Shown: in pieces, positions 49,589 through 57,457 of the stretch | How the letters are laid out: each line of letters opens with the position of its first letter | Numbering within the stretch: the stretch's first letter is position 1 | Origin: Flavobacterium sp. CFS9 | Lineage (GTDB): Bacteria > Bacteroidota > Bacteroidia > Flavobacteriales > Flavobacteriaceae | NCBI RefSeq assembly: GCF_041154745.1 | Contig: NZ_AP031573.1 | Location: forward strand, 3,162,001 to 3,226,000 | Direction of reading: 5' to 3' | Length of the DNA stretch: 64,000 nt | Made by a program: the position numbers and the translations under genes | Notes under the pieces: generated by a model | The model's database searches: none | What the model was told of the DNA's origin: nothing | What the model saw: only the letters and a program-made list of their open reading frames with translations

Positions 49589-50839
49589 ATGGAGAAATTA
49601 TTACTTGAACTCGAAAGAGATATACTTTTAAAAGACTTATATGAAATGGATGAATGTCCGCCATTAGGACATACCCCCGCTTTAATGCATGCCTATGTCA
49701 TCCGACCGGAAAATCATGGAACTCCTTATCAGGCGTTTCAGCAGGAAGTGGTTAAAACCCCTAAATTAGGATTTAACGAAGTTCTTGTTAAAGTGATGGC
49801 TGCCGGAGTAAATTACAATGGTCTTTGGGCCGGATTAGGGGAGCCAGCTTCGCCTACTGCATTTCACGGCAAAGATTTTCACATTGCAGGAAGTGATGCA
49901 TCCGGAATAGTATGGGAAATTGGAGAAGGGCTAAAGAATAATCCGGAATTTAAATTTAAAGTTGGAGATGAAGTCATCGTACACTGCGGACAAACCTGTG
50001 GCATATGCCAGGAATGTAATGGTGGTAATCCGATGCTTTGCGAATCCCAGAAAATATGGGGTTACGAAACCCCTTACGGTTCCTTTGCACAGTATACCAA
50101 AGTTCGTGCACAACAATTATTACAAAAGCCCAAACACCTAACATGGGCAGAAGCAGGAGGTTATATGTTAACTTATGCCACAGTTTGGAGAATGCTCTAC
50201 GGATTTGCTCCAAACGATTTGAAGCCCGGAACCAATGTACTGGTATGGGGTGGAAGTGGAGGATTGGGAGCTTCCGCCATTCAGTTAATTAAATTGGCAG
50301 GAGCAAATGCAGTAGCCGTTACTTCAAGCGATGAGCGCGGAGAAAAATGTCTCGAGCTTGGAGCTGTAGGTTATATCAATCGAAAAAAGTTCAATTGCTG
50401 GGGAGCTCTACCTGACATTGGTAATAAAGAAGAATACAAAGAATACTTAAAAGAAGTCAGGAAATTTGGAAGCGCCATTTGGGACATATTAGGTAAAAAA
50501 GTCAATCCTGATATTGTCATCGATCATATTGGCTCACAAACCCTTCCTGTAAGTACCTATGTGGTAAAATCAGGAGGTATGGTTGTTTTCTGCGGTGCTA
50601 CATCAGGATTTAATATGTCTTTTGATGCCTCATTTGTCTGGATGCGACAAAAAAGAATACAAGGATCTCATTTTGCATCCCTGTCTGAATTGTATCACGC
50701 CAATCAATTGATTTTACAGAAAAAATTCCATCCTGTTATATCTGATGTGTTTACCTGGGACGAGCTGCCTTTAGCACATCAAAAAATGCTTGATAATAGT
50801 GTTGAATATGGAAACATTGTAATCAGTCTTGCTTCCTGA
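49589..50839 (+). CDS. ccr: Crotonyl-CoA carboxylase/reductase-like enzyme
   Basis: The 416-aa medium-chain reductase has the crotonyl-CoA carboxylase/reductase (CCR) layout, with the NADPH-binding GGSGGLGASA and a CGICQEC-type cysteine region. The residues known to hold CO2 in carboxylating members have likely counterparts here: Asn in GVNYNGLW (75-80), Glu160 in WGYET, and His361 in GSHFA. Carboxylation is therefore expected, not simple reduction. It makes ethylmalonyl-CoA or an alkylmalonyl-CoA from an enoyl-CoA. It is the last gene before the operon terminator, and the PKS AT with the LGGH motif is the natural consumer. Primary-metabolism use is less likely in this context. Confidence 0.88.
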   Translation: MEKLLLELERDILLKDLYEMDECPPLGHTPALMHAYVIRPENHGTPYQAFQQEVVKTPKLGFNEVLVKVMAAGVNYNGLWAGLGEPASPTAFHGKDFHIAGSDASGIVWEIGEGLKNNPEFKFKVGDEVIVHCGQTCGICQECNGGNPMLCESQKIWGYETPYGSFAQYTKVRAQQLLQKPKHLTWAEAGGYMLTYATVWRMLYGFAPNDLKPGTNVLVWGGSGGLGASAIQLIKLAGANAVAVTSSDERGEKCLELGAVGYINRKKFNCWGALPDIGNKEEYKEYLKEVRKFGSAIWDILGKKVNPDIVIDHIGSQTLPVSTYVVKSGGMVVFCGATSGFNMSFDASFVWMRQKRIQGSHFASLSELYHANQLILQKKFHPVISDVFTWDELPLAHQKMLDNSVEYGNIVISLAS

Positions 50840-50897
50840 TAAAACAGCACAAAGTTATTTTTATACCAAAACAAACATCTAAAACAAAAATAAATCG

Positions 50898-50933
50898 AAA
50901 CCTCCAAAATCATATGATTCTGGAGGTTTTTTT
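50898..50933 (+). terminator. Intrinsic terminator of the NRPS/PKS operon
   Basis: AAACCTCCA pairs with TGGAGGTTT, with an inner ATCATATGAT palindrome in the loop, and is followed by a run of seven T. It lies 60 nt after the CCR stop and is the first canonical T-tailed terminator after the 46-kb block. Confidence 0.9.
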
Positions 50934-51236
50934 ATGCGCGGTAACAATTTTTGGATGTGATCTGTTTTAGTTGGAAGCGATTATGGTAACAGTAATTGTT
51001 TAGAACAAAAAAAAGAGTTTTCATTACCATTCAAAAGACATAATAGTCAAAAAAAAGTACCCCTTTTAAATTGTCCGTTTTTACTGCGATTGCATTTTTT
51101 CTTCATAAAAAAAACTTTATCTTGGCAGAGAAAATAAAGTATATTTCTTCTGTAAATCCGGCCAATAACAGAGCCTGGAAGATACATTAGAATCAGAGAT
51201 CATCAACCAATAAACCGTACCCAAAAACAGATAAGA
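50934..51236. other. Intergenic stretch before the AraC regulator
   Basis: About 300 nt of AT-rich sequence without a coding frame. It presumably holds the promoter of the AraC gene, but no match to the Bacteroidota consensus good enough to report was found. Confidence 0.5.
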
Positions 51237-52268
51237 ATGTTAACATCACATGAATTGTTATTCTTTTTTAGTGCCTTAGGAGCTTTTAATGGTTTCCTGC
51301 TTTCCTTATATTTTGCGGTAAATGCCAAAAAGAAAATTTTTGCAAACTATTTTTTATCCTTGCTATTACTGGTATTAAGCATCAGAATTATAAAATCGGT
51401 TTTTTTTTATTTTAATCCGCACTTATCGAATACTTTTATTCAAATCGGGCTTTCGGCCTGCATTCTTATTGGTCCTTTTCTATTTTTATACCTCAGATCT
51501 TATAGTCCCTATTCCAAATCAGTCTGGATTACACATACAATACCTTATCTGGTAATCATGGCAATTCTGGGAAGCCTTTATTCTTATGTAGAGCATCCTC
51601 AAATCTGGCGCGGGTGGATTGTAAAAGCCATATATTTTCAATGGCTGGTTTATATCGGTTTTTCTTTTAAATACATTCAGCCAATTCTTCAGAAAATAAA
51701 AGAGAAGGAGAGCTTAAAAAAGTTAGAAGTATGGTTCCTTAGCATCTATTTTGGAGTTGCATTGGTATGGATTGCCTATACTTTTGCAGCCTACACTTCT
51801 TATATCGTTGGAGCATTATCGTTCACCTTCATTTTATACCTGATCATTTTACTTTTAATTTACGGAAATAGTCAGGAAACCACTTTTTTTCAGGAAAAAG
51901 AGAGATACAAAAACAAAACTATTGATAAAGAGACATTAGATCTGATTAGTCAAAAATTTTCTGTTATAGTAGAAAAAGAGCTTTTTCTGAATTCCAATTT
52001 CACTTTGGAAGAAGCCGCAAAAGAACTAAAAGTAACCAAACATATTTTATCACAATATGTAAATGAAGTGTTGGGCAAATCCTTCAGCAATCTTATTAAA
52101 GAATACAGAATCGAGAAAGCAAAAGAGCTATTAGAAACCGAAAAAAACTATACTATCGAAAGTTTGGGTTATGATAGCGGTTTCAATTCAAAATCAACTT
52201 TTTTCACCGCCTTCAAAAAACAAACCGGATTGACCCCCACCGAATATCAAAAATTGTACTCCAAATGA
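51237..52268 (+). CDS. Membrane-anchored AraC-type regulator
   Basis: The 343-aa protein has an N-terminal membrane part with about seven hydrophobic helices (1-210, starting ELLFFFSALGAFNGFLLSLYFA) and a C-terminal AraC HTH domain (about 250-343: LEEAAKELKVTKHILSQYVNEVLG, ESLGYDSGFNSKSTFFTAFKKQTGLTPTEYQ). This layout is frequent in Bacteroidota and suggests sensing at or in the membrane. It starts a new unit after the operon terminator and precedes three exported-protein genes, which may be its targets. Confidence 0.9.
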   Translation: MLTSHELLFFFSALGAFNGFLLSLYFAVNAKKKIFANYFLSLLLLVLSIRIIKSVFFYFNPHLSNTFIQIGLSACILIGPFLFLYLRSYSPYSKSVWITHTIPYLVIMAILGSLYSYVEHPQIWRGWIVKAIYFQWLVYIGFSFKYIQPILQKIKEKESLKKLEVWFLSIYFGVALVWIAYTFAAYTSYIVGALSFTFILYLIILLLIYGNSQETTFFQEKERYKNKTIDKETLDLISQKFSVIVEKELFLNSNFTLEEAAKELKVTKHILSQYVNEVLGKSFSNLIKEYRIEKAKELLETEKNYTIESLGYDSGFNSKSTFFTAFKKQTGLTPTEYQKLYSK

Positions 52269-52372
52269 GTTCTAATTTATAGAATGGGACTTCAGCTTTA
52301 TAATCTAAACCCAGTAAATTAAGACGATACCGGACATTTGCACTCATTATTAATAACCTAAAAATTTTAAAA

Positions 52373-52834
52373 ATGAAAAAAGTGTTTTTGTTTATCGGAT
52401 TAAGTCTGTTGTTTTTTAAATCAAATGCCCAAAGTCAAAATGCTACTGATGACTGGAGTTTGATTCAAAAAACACTAAATCTCTACCTGGATGGTCAGGC
52501 CACCAGTGACTCTGTTAAAGTAGGTCAGTCATTTCACAGCTCCTGGCAGTTGAAAGGCTTCAGAGAAAAAGAATTTGTAGTCGTTCCCAAATCGAAGTAT
52601 CTGGTAGGATACAAAAAACGTGATGTTAAACCGGATTATTGGTCGGGTCGTGTCGTTTCTATTGATTTTACCAATAATGCTGCCAGCGCCAAAGTAGAAA
52701 TAAGTACTGCAAAGCTATTGTTTGTGGACTATTTCCATCTTCTGAAAACAGATCAGGGTTGGTTTATTGTAGATAAAATTTCAACCCGTACTCCTCATAA
52801 AACGGTTGAAGTAGAAGCAAAAACAAAAGGGTAA
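52373..52834 (+). CDS. Exported NTF2-like (lumazine-binding-type) protein
   Basis: The 153-aa protein has a signal peptide (MKKVFLFIGLSLLFFKSNAQ) and an NTF2-like/Lumazine_bd_2-type fold: DDWSLIQKTLNLYLDG, SFHSSWQLKG, then VVSIDFTNNAASAKVEI and LFVDYFHLLKTDQGWFIVDK. The same domain type forms the C-terminal third of the next gene. Enzyme activity is unknown; small-ligand or lid roles are usual for this fold. Confidence 0.75.
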   Translation: MKKVFLFIGLSLLFFKSNAQSQNATDDWSLIQKTLNLYLDGQATSDSVKVGQSFHSSWQLKGFREKEFVVVPKSKYLVGYKKRDVKPDYWSGRVVSIDFTNNAASAKVEISTAKLLFVDYFHLLKTDQGWFIVDKISTRTPHKTVEVEAKTKG

Positions 52835-52877
52835 TTCAGTACTTTTTTTCAAACTAAAACCGATAATCACCAGGAAA

Positions 52878-54011
52878 ATGTTGAAAATAATCGTTTTATC
52901 ACTAGCTTTTACGGGGCTGTATCCTCAATGTACCCATGCACAGAAAAATATATTGTTTGTCACCTCAAATCAGGAATTTTATGGTAATACAAAGATAAGT
53001 ACATCCAATCATTTTGAAGAAATTGTAATTCCTTACGATATATTTACAAAGGCAGGCTACAAAGTTGATTTTATAAGTCCGAATGGAGGAGCAGTTCCGA
53101 TAGGGTATTTTAATTCTTCAGACAGTATTCAAAAAACATATTTGTACGACAGCTGGTTCATGAGCAAATTAAAACATACCAGAAAGCCTGAGGAAGTTTT
53201 GGCCAATGATTATTCCGCAATATTCTATACGGGTGGAGGTGCCGCAATGTTTGGCGTAGCCGAAAACAAAACCATTCAGAAATTAGCAGCAGCCATCTAT
53301 AAAAAGAATGGAATTATCTCCACGATTTGTCACGGAACGGCGGGAATTGCTTATTTGAAAGACGAGAAGGGAGTTTCACTCTATGCGGGAAGAAAGATCA
53401 CCGGTTTTCCGGATGAATTTGAGAACAAAGAGATGCCTTATTACAAAACATACCCTTTTGCTATAAATAAAGCAATTATTGACAATAAAGGTAATTTTGT
53501 GTATTCAGACAAAGGAAGAGACGCTTTTTATATAACAGATGGCAGGTTTGTAACGGGGCAGGATCCTACTTCAGGTACAAAAGTGGCTAATGAAGTGGTA
53601 AGATTAATTAGGGAAAACGATAAAGAGCAAGGCAATAATACTGCAAAAAACGACTTTGATCAAATCACTGAAGTTCTGTTAGACTATATTGAAGGTACGG
53701 CAGAAGGACAGCCCGAAAGACTCCGAAAAGCCTTCCATCCCGATTTTAACTTGTACACAGTAACCAATGATACGCTGTGGAAACGTTCTGGTAAACAATA
53801 TATTGCTAACATAAAAACAGGCGAAAAATTAAACCGAATCGGACGCATTCTAGCAATTGATATAGAGAAAGATGCCGCAATCGCGAAAGTAGAGATTAAA
53901 GTACCCAATTGGCGCACTTTTACAGATTATTTCCTATTGCTCAAATATGGAGGAAACTGGAAAATAGTGCATAAAAGCTACAGTTGGATAGCACTCCCTA
54001 AAAAAGAATAA
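52878..54011 (+). CDS. DJ-1/PfpI-type protein fused to an NTF2-like domain
   Basis: The 377-aa protein has a signal peptide (to HAQ), a DJ-1/PfpI domain (about 25-235, with FYTGGGAAMFG and the nucleophile block STICHGTAG, Cys in the ICHG position) and a C-terminal NTF2-like domain (about 250-377: ILAIDIEKDAAIAKVEI, FTDYFLLLKYGGNWKIVHK) that resembles the preceding protein. Family members are glyoxalases, chaperones or amidases. The 43-nt gap and shared domain suggest co-transcription and common function, perhaps handling a reactive carbonyl in the periplasm. Confidence 0.82.
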   Translation: MLKIIVLSLAFTGLYPQCTHAQKNILFVTSNQEFYGNTKISTSNHFEEIVIPYDIFTKAGYKVDFISPNGGAVPIGYFNSSDSIQKTYLYDSWFMSKLKHTRKPEEVLANDYSAIFYTGGGAAMFGVAENKTIQKLAAAIYKKNGIISTICHGTAGIAYLKDEKGVSLYAGRKITGFPDEFENKEMPYYKTYPFAINKAIIDNKGNFVYSDKGRDAFYITDGRFVTGQDPTSGTKVANEVVRLIRENDKEQGNNTAKNDFDQITEVLLDYIEGTAEGQPERLRKAFHPDFNLYTVTNDTLWKRSGKQYIANIKTGEKLNRIGRILAIDIEKDAAIAKVEIKVPNWRTFTDYFLLLKYGGNWKIVHKSYSWIALPKKE

Positions 54012-54033
54012 ATCCTAAAAACATTCGCTAACA

Positions 54034-54141
54034 GCAGTTTGACCAAATAACGAAATCAATGAAAAAATCAGGAATTTTTTATTAATGTATTGGGGTAAAT
54101 TAAAGTCAAATATCCTGAAAATCGTTATTTGGACAAACTGC
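54034..54141. repeat. 108-bp imperfect inverted repeat
   Basis: A 20-nt left arm (54034-54053, GCAGTTTGACC...) matches the reverse complement of the right arm (54122-54141) at 19 of 20 positions. A second pair, TCAGGA/TCCTGA (54068-54073 with 54113-54118), sits inside. The centre has no coding frame. It may be a MITE-like or REP-like element, or a structured RNA between the two genes. Confidence 0.75.
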
Positions 54142-54210
54142 AACTAGTGGGAAGTATTATGTAATAGCACAGAAAATATTTCAAAAAACAACTAAAATTA
54201 ATTAAATCCT

Positions 54211-55263
54211 ATGATAATCAGATTTTTATTGACCATAATTTTAGGTTCATTTTGGGCAATAAATACAAAGGCACAAGTCAAAAGCAACAAAAAGATTGAC
54301 GCCTATATAGTAGAAATTAAAAAGCAGTACCAGATCCCGGGCCTGGCCTTGGCGGTAATTAAAAATGGAGAAATAATACATAAAAAAAATTACGGACTGG
54401 CCAATATCGAAATGAGAGTTCCGGTAACAGATAAAACGCTGTTTCCCTTATTCTCGACTACAAAAGTAATGTCAGTTGTAGCAGTTTATCAATTGATCGA
54501 ACAAAACAAGCTGTCATTGGAGAGTCCCATATCGGATTTTATAGAAGATCTACCCGATAGCTGGAAAAAGGTAAAAATTAAAAATCTACTGACACATTCA
54601 TCGGGATTACCGGATATCGTTGAGTACACGGACTTGAAAGAAGAAGATGCAAAACAAAAAGTATATAGGGATGTCATAAAGTTCAGCCCGGGAAACCAAT
54701 TCGATTACAACCAAACCAACTTTTGGCTTTTAAACCGCATAGTTCAAAAAGTAACAGGAAAAAAGTTAAGTGAATATATCATAGAAACTCAGTTTCCTTC
54801 ATCAGAAAAAGAAGCAGTCTTTGAAGGTAATAATTTAAAAGTTGTTGAAAATTTAACCTATGGCTATGTCAATACAGCAAATAATGAGCAGATTTTAAAA
54901 AGGAACTGGAATTTTCCGGAATATGAATATGGAGCCGCTGCCCTTAATTTAACACTTGATGCATTTGTAGAATGGGATAGGAAACTGGACAACAACAAAT
55001 TTATTTCAGAGCAAACGAAAGTTCAATTGTTAAAACCCTTTGATTACGAAATTAAAAGAGATTTCACTTATGGATTGGACTTAATAAAAGTTAAAGGAGA
55101 AGTGTCGTATGGCTTTTCCGGTGGCGTGTCCACTGCTTTTAGGAAATTCCCCAACAAAAAACTGACCATAATTCTTCTGGCAAACGGAATGTTTATACCC
55201 ACCGACAAGTTAAACGGAATAAATGAAGTGGTAAACAAGATTGCTGATATGTCTTCTCTATAA
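54211..55263 (+). CDS. Exported class-C beta-lactamase-like serine hydrolase
   Basis: The 350-aa protein has a signal peptide (to KAQ) and the beta-lactamase/transpeptidase fold with S82-T-T-K85 as the SxxK pair (PLFSTTK) and DYNQTNF where class C enzymes have YxN; here the third residue is Gln. Such proteins are esterases, D-peptidases or beta-lactamase relatives; substrate unknown. A clear terminator follows. Confidence 0.85.
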   Translation: MIIRFLLTIILGSFWAINTKAQVKSNKKIDAYIVEIKKQYQIPGLALAVIKNGEIIHKKNYGLANIEMRVPVTDKTLFPLFSTTKVMSVVAVYQLIEQNKLSLESPISDFIEDLPDSWKKVKIKNLLTHSSGLPDIVEYTDLKEEDAKQKVYRDVIKFSPGNQFDYNQTNFWLLNRIVQKVTGKKLSEYIIETQFPSSEKEAVFEGNNLKVVENLTYGYVNTANNEQILKRNWNFPEYEYGAAALNLTLDAFVEWDRKLDNNKFISEQTKVQLLKPFDYEIKRDFTYGLDLIKVKGEVSYGFSGGVSTAFRKFPNKKLTIILLANGMFIPTDKLNGINEVVNKIADMSSL

Positions 55264-55317
55264 TTTTTAAGTTTATACAGATTTTGTATGGATCAATTTT
55301 ATGCTATTAAAAAAGAA

Positions 55318-55342
55318 AACCCTCAACAATGTTGAGGGTTTT
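55318..55342 (+). terminator. Intrinsic terminator after the serine hydrolase gene
   Basis: AACCCTCAAC pairs perfectly with GTTGAGGGTT across a 3-nt loop, flanked by A-run and T-run; it may work in both directions. Confidence 0.88.
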
Positions 55343-55348
55343 GTCTTC

Positions 55349-55362
55349 AGCGGAGAAAGAGG
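55349..55362 (-). other. tRNA 3'-end-like fragment (possible att site)
   Basis: Read on the minus strand, this segment is CCTCTTTCTCCGCT, which resembles the T-stem and acceptor end of a bacterial tRNA-Ser. No complete tRNA is present. It could be an attachment-site remnant, or chance, since it also takes part in a short GCGGAG/CTCCGC hairpin. Confidence 0.25.
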
Positions 55363-55735
55363 CTCCGCCACCTGTATCGTAAGCCCCAGCAAACACTGGG
55401 TGTTATATTTTTTCAAAAATGAAGGGGCACTAATAGGGCACTCTTGAAATTCTTGGGTTTATTAACCTCCGTAAATGTAGGAAAAAAAATCGAGAAACAA
55501 CTGGAGAATTTCAAGAAAATGAATATGTGATTCTTAAAGTTTGGAAAGAAATTGTGTGTTTTGTTATTGATTCATGTTGATTTACTTTTATAACTTCTTC
55601 TAAAAAAAAATGTCAACAAGCTGGAAAAAGATACATACAGATAAAAATATTATATGTTTTTTATATAAATTTCGGGTTGTTAAAAATTATCTCTTAGTGT
55701 GTTTATGTAAAGATTTCAAGCAAATTTAAAGCTAT

Positions 55736-55758
55736 GGTTCGAGTCCTGTTCCCGCTAC
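55736..55758 (+). other. tRNA T-arm and acceptor fragment (possible att site)
   Basis: GGTTCGAGTCC is a textbook T-loop, followed by TGTTCCCGCTAC as in an acceptor 3' strand. The 5' part of a tRNA is missing upstream, and only two of the five T-stem pairs hold, so it is a fragment. Partial tRNA 3' ends are common left-overs of integration at a tRNA gene. Confidence 0.4.
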
Positions 55759-56076
55759 AAAATGATAAATATATTTAAAGTACATATAAAACATTTTTTA
55801 TTACATTAAAAGCATAGTTCCGAGAGATATTTCTGAGCGGGAAGCATTCAATTATCTAACCAGATTATTGCAGATTATTATGCGATTTTTGCATTCGCAT
55901 CTTAAAATGCTATTTTAGAGTTTATATAAATCAAGTATTCCAATTCTATCAAGGTCACCAGAAAATAAAAAAATAGAGATTTTAGATTCTTAGACTTTTT
56001 TATGATTAAGAAATTTTTGTGTCTTAATTTAGTTTTATGAAACGTTCTAAACTGCGAGTTTGTACATAAATTGAGC

Positions 56077-56100
56077 CCATTCTTCGAATTTGGTAAATCA
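56077..56100. repeat. 24-nt repeat, left copy flanking the nuclease gene
   Basis: CCATTCTTCGAATTTG and the following bases match 21 of 24 positions of the copy at 57409-57432, in the same orientation. The pair brackets the PD-(D/E)XK nuclease gene. Confidence 0.55.
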
Positions 56101-56184
56101 TTCAAATACAAGCCAATTTTTCTATAAAGTCAATTGATAACACCTGTTGTACTAGTTTATCGGTGACTGCCTTTACTTATCGTC

Positions 56185-57321
56185 TTATTTATCAATTATC
56201 ATTTCTTCAAAATCACTTTCTTTTGTTTCTACTTTCAAAGGGTCTTCAACTAAAAATTCTTGATATACTCTTTCAAAATCTGGTTTTACTAAAATTTTAA
56301 GTTGCCCTTCGTCTTTGAAGTCTTTTGAGATTAGTTTCCAATTAACAATTATTTCATATTCATTTGGTACGGGTTTAATGAAAATATCGTCAGAAATAAA
56401 TGTATCGTCTCCAACTAAGATTGTTTTTTTAGGAACCACTTTCCCTGACATAGATTCTGTCCATAGATACACGTCTGTTACATACTGATGTGCTGAAATC
56501 ATTGCTATTCCATAATTTTCTTCATTACTTTCTTTCAAGTCAAGAACTTCACCATCAAAACTGAAAAACAATTTGTATTCTTCAATCGGGTCAAGTCCTG
56601 TATTGTGAATTTCGAAGAATATTTTGCAATAACTGAGATTGATTTTTGTCCCTGATATTGAAGTGGGAACAATAAATCCGCTTAAGGGCTTATTAAACTT
56701 CTCTTGTTGTGCGAGTATATGTGCAAACGGATTGTTGTAAGGGTGTGCTGGAACAATTTTTTGCTTGTAATGAGTAATGGTCTTTTTGTATCTTGGTGTC
56801 AGAGTAATTTCAGTTAAACTGTCTTTGAATGTCACAGCAACACTTTTGTTCGTTTTGAAGTTTTGGCTTTTTACGTAAAAGTCGTGAGTACGCTTATTTT
56901 CGTCAATTAAATCAACAATATCTTCCCAAGAAAATATGTGAACTTCAAAAAGTCCATAGGTTATATTTTCAATATTTTGTTTTCGAATAAATTCTTCTAT
57001 TCCAGCATCTTTAACTGCTGTTGTTGCAAAGTATAGTTTCTTTAATGGAGGTTGAAATAATTTAGCTTTTTCAATTTCTTCTTGTATTTCTTCTTCACTG
57101 AACTGTTTATTAGTGTATTCATCTTTTCCTTTGCATTGGATGCCATAATATTTGTCTTCGCCAAATGGAATTCCATAAACGTCAACTCCATGTTGGGTTT
57201 GTCCTGTACGCCCGTTCTTTTTTATTTCAGGACAATCCCAAATTTCTCCCCACAATTTTTTACATAGTGTCTCGAAGTCTTGCCAATTATTTGGTCGTCT
57301 AAGTGATAAAGAAGCATCCAT
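56185..57321 (-). CDS. PD-(D/E)XK (Mrr-like) nuclease with C-terminal beta-rich domain
   Basis: The 378-aa protein starts with a nuclease domain: FETLCKKLWGEIW, GRTGQTQHGVDVYG (Asp47) and YYGIQCKG (Gln62, Lys64), the D...QxK active-site pattern of Mrr-type endonucleases. Residues about 190-350 form a beta-rich, Ig-like part (IFFEIHNTGLDPIEEYKLFFSFDG). Such nuclease starts are used in many anti-phage effectors. It stands alone, with 24-nt direct repeats on both sides, which suggests a recently acquired cassette. The target is unknown. Confidence 0.75.
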   Translation of the reverse strand: MDASLSLRRPNNWQDFETLCKKLWGEIWDCPEIKKNGRTGQTQHGVDVYGIPFGEDKYYGIQCKGKDEYTNKQFSEEEIQEEIEKAKLFQPPLKKLYFATTAVKDAGIEEFIRKQNIENITYGLFEVHIFSWEDIVDLIDENKRTHDFYVKSQNFKTNKSVAVTFKDSLTEITLTPRYKKTITHYKQKIVPAHPYNNPFAHILAQQEKFNKPLSGFIVPTSISGTKINLSYCKIFFEIHNTGLDPIEEYKLFFSFDGEVLDLKESNEENYGIAMISAHQYVTDVYLWTESMSGKVVPKKTILVGDDTFISDDIFIKPVPNEYEIIVNWKLISKDFKDEGQLKILVKPDFERVYQEFLVEDPLKVETKESDFEEMIIDK

Positions 57322-57367
57322 TTATTTTATTATTTTAGTTGTAAATCGAGATGTAGTTGTAACATTG

Positions 57368-57444
57368 CCACTAACGCTATGGCACTACAGCGGGTTTGGG
57401 GAATCAAGCCATTCTTCGGATTTGTCAAATCAGGCTGTTAGTGG
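57368..57444. repeat. 77-bp element with CCACTAAC/GTTAGTGG ends
   Basis: The ends CCACTAAC and GTTAGTGG are inverted repeats, and the inside holds the second copy of the 24-nt repeat found at 56077-56100. It resembles the dispersed intergenic elements seen beside accessory genes in Bacteroidota genomes; no gene is inside. Confidence 0.5.
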
Positions 57445-57457
57445 TTCGGCATAATAT

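Larger units (their letters stand above)
55264..56184. other. Gene-free stretch with tRNA-end-like fragments
   Basis: No coding frame is convincing in 920 nt. Besides the terminator it has two tRNA 3'-end-like fragments (separate entries), a direct repeat GGGCAC-TAATA-GGGCAC near 55430, and AT-rich DNA. This is a plausible integration border between the chromosome backbone and the accessory genes that follow. Confidence 0.5.

Noticed and set aside
49974..50292. Overlapping frames on both strands inside the CCR gene
   Set aside because: The CCR reading frame is fully conserved; the others are shadows.
55731..55760. A complete tRNA gene
   Set aside because: Only a T-loop and acceptor-like 3' part are present; three T-stem pairs fail and no 5' half was found upstream.
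55902..56111. Minus-strand 69-codon frame
   Set aside because: AT-rich low-complexity peptide without a neighbour or motif; treated as non-coding.
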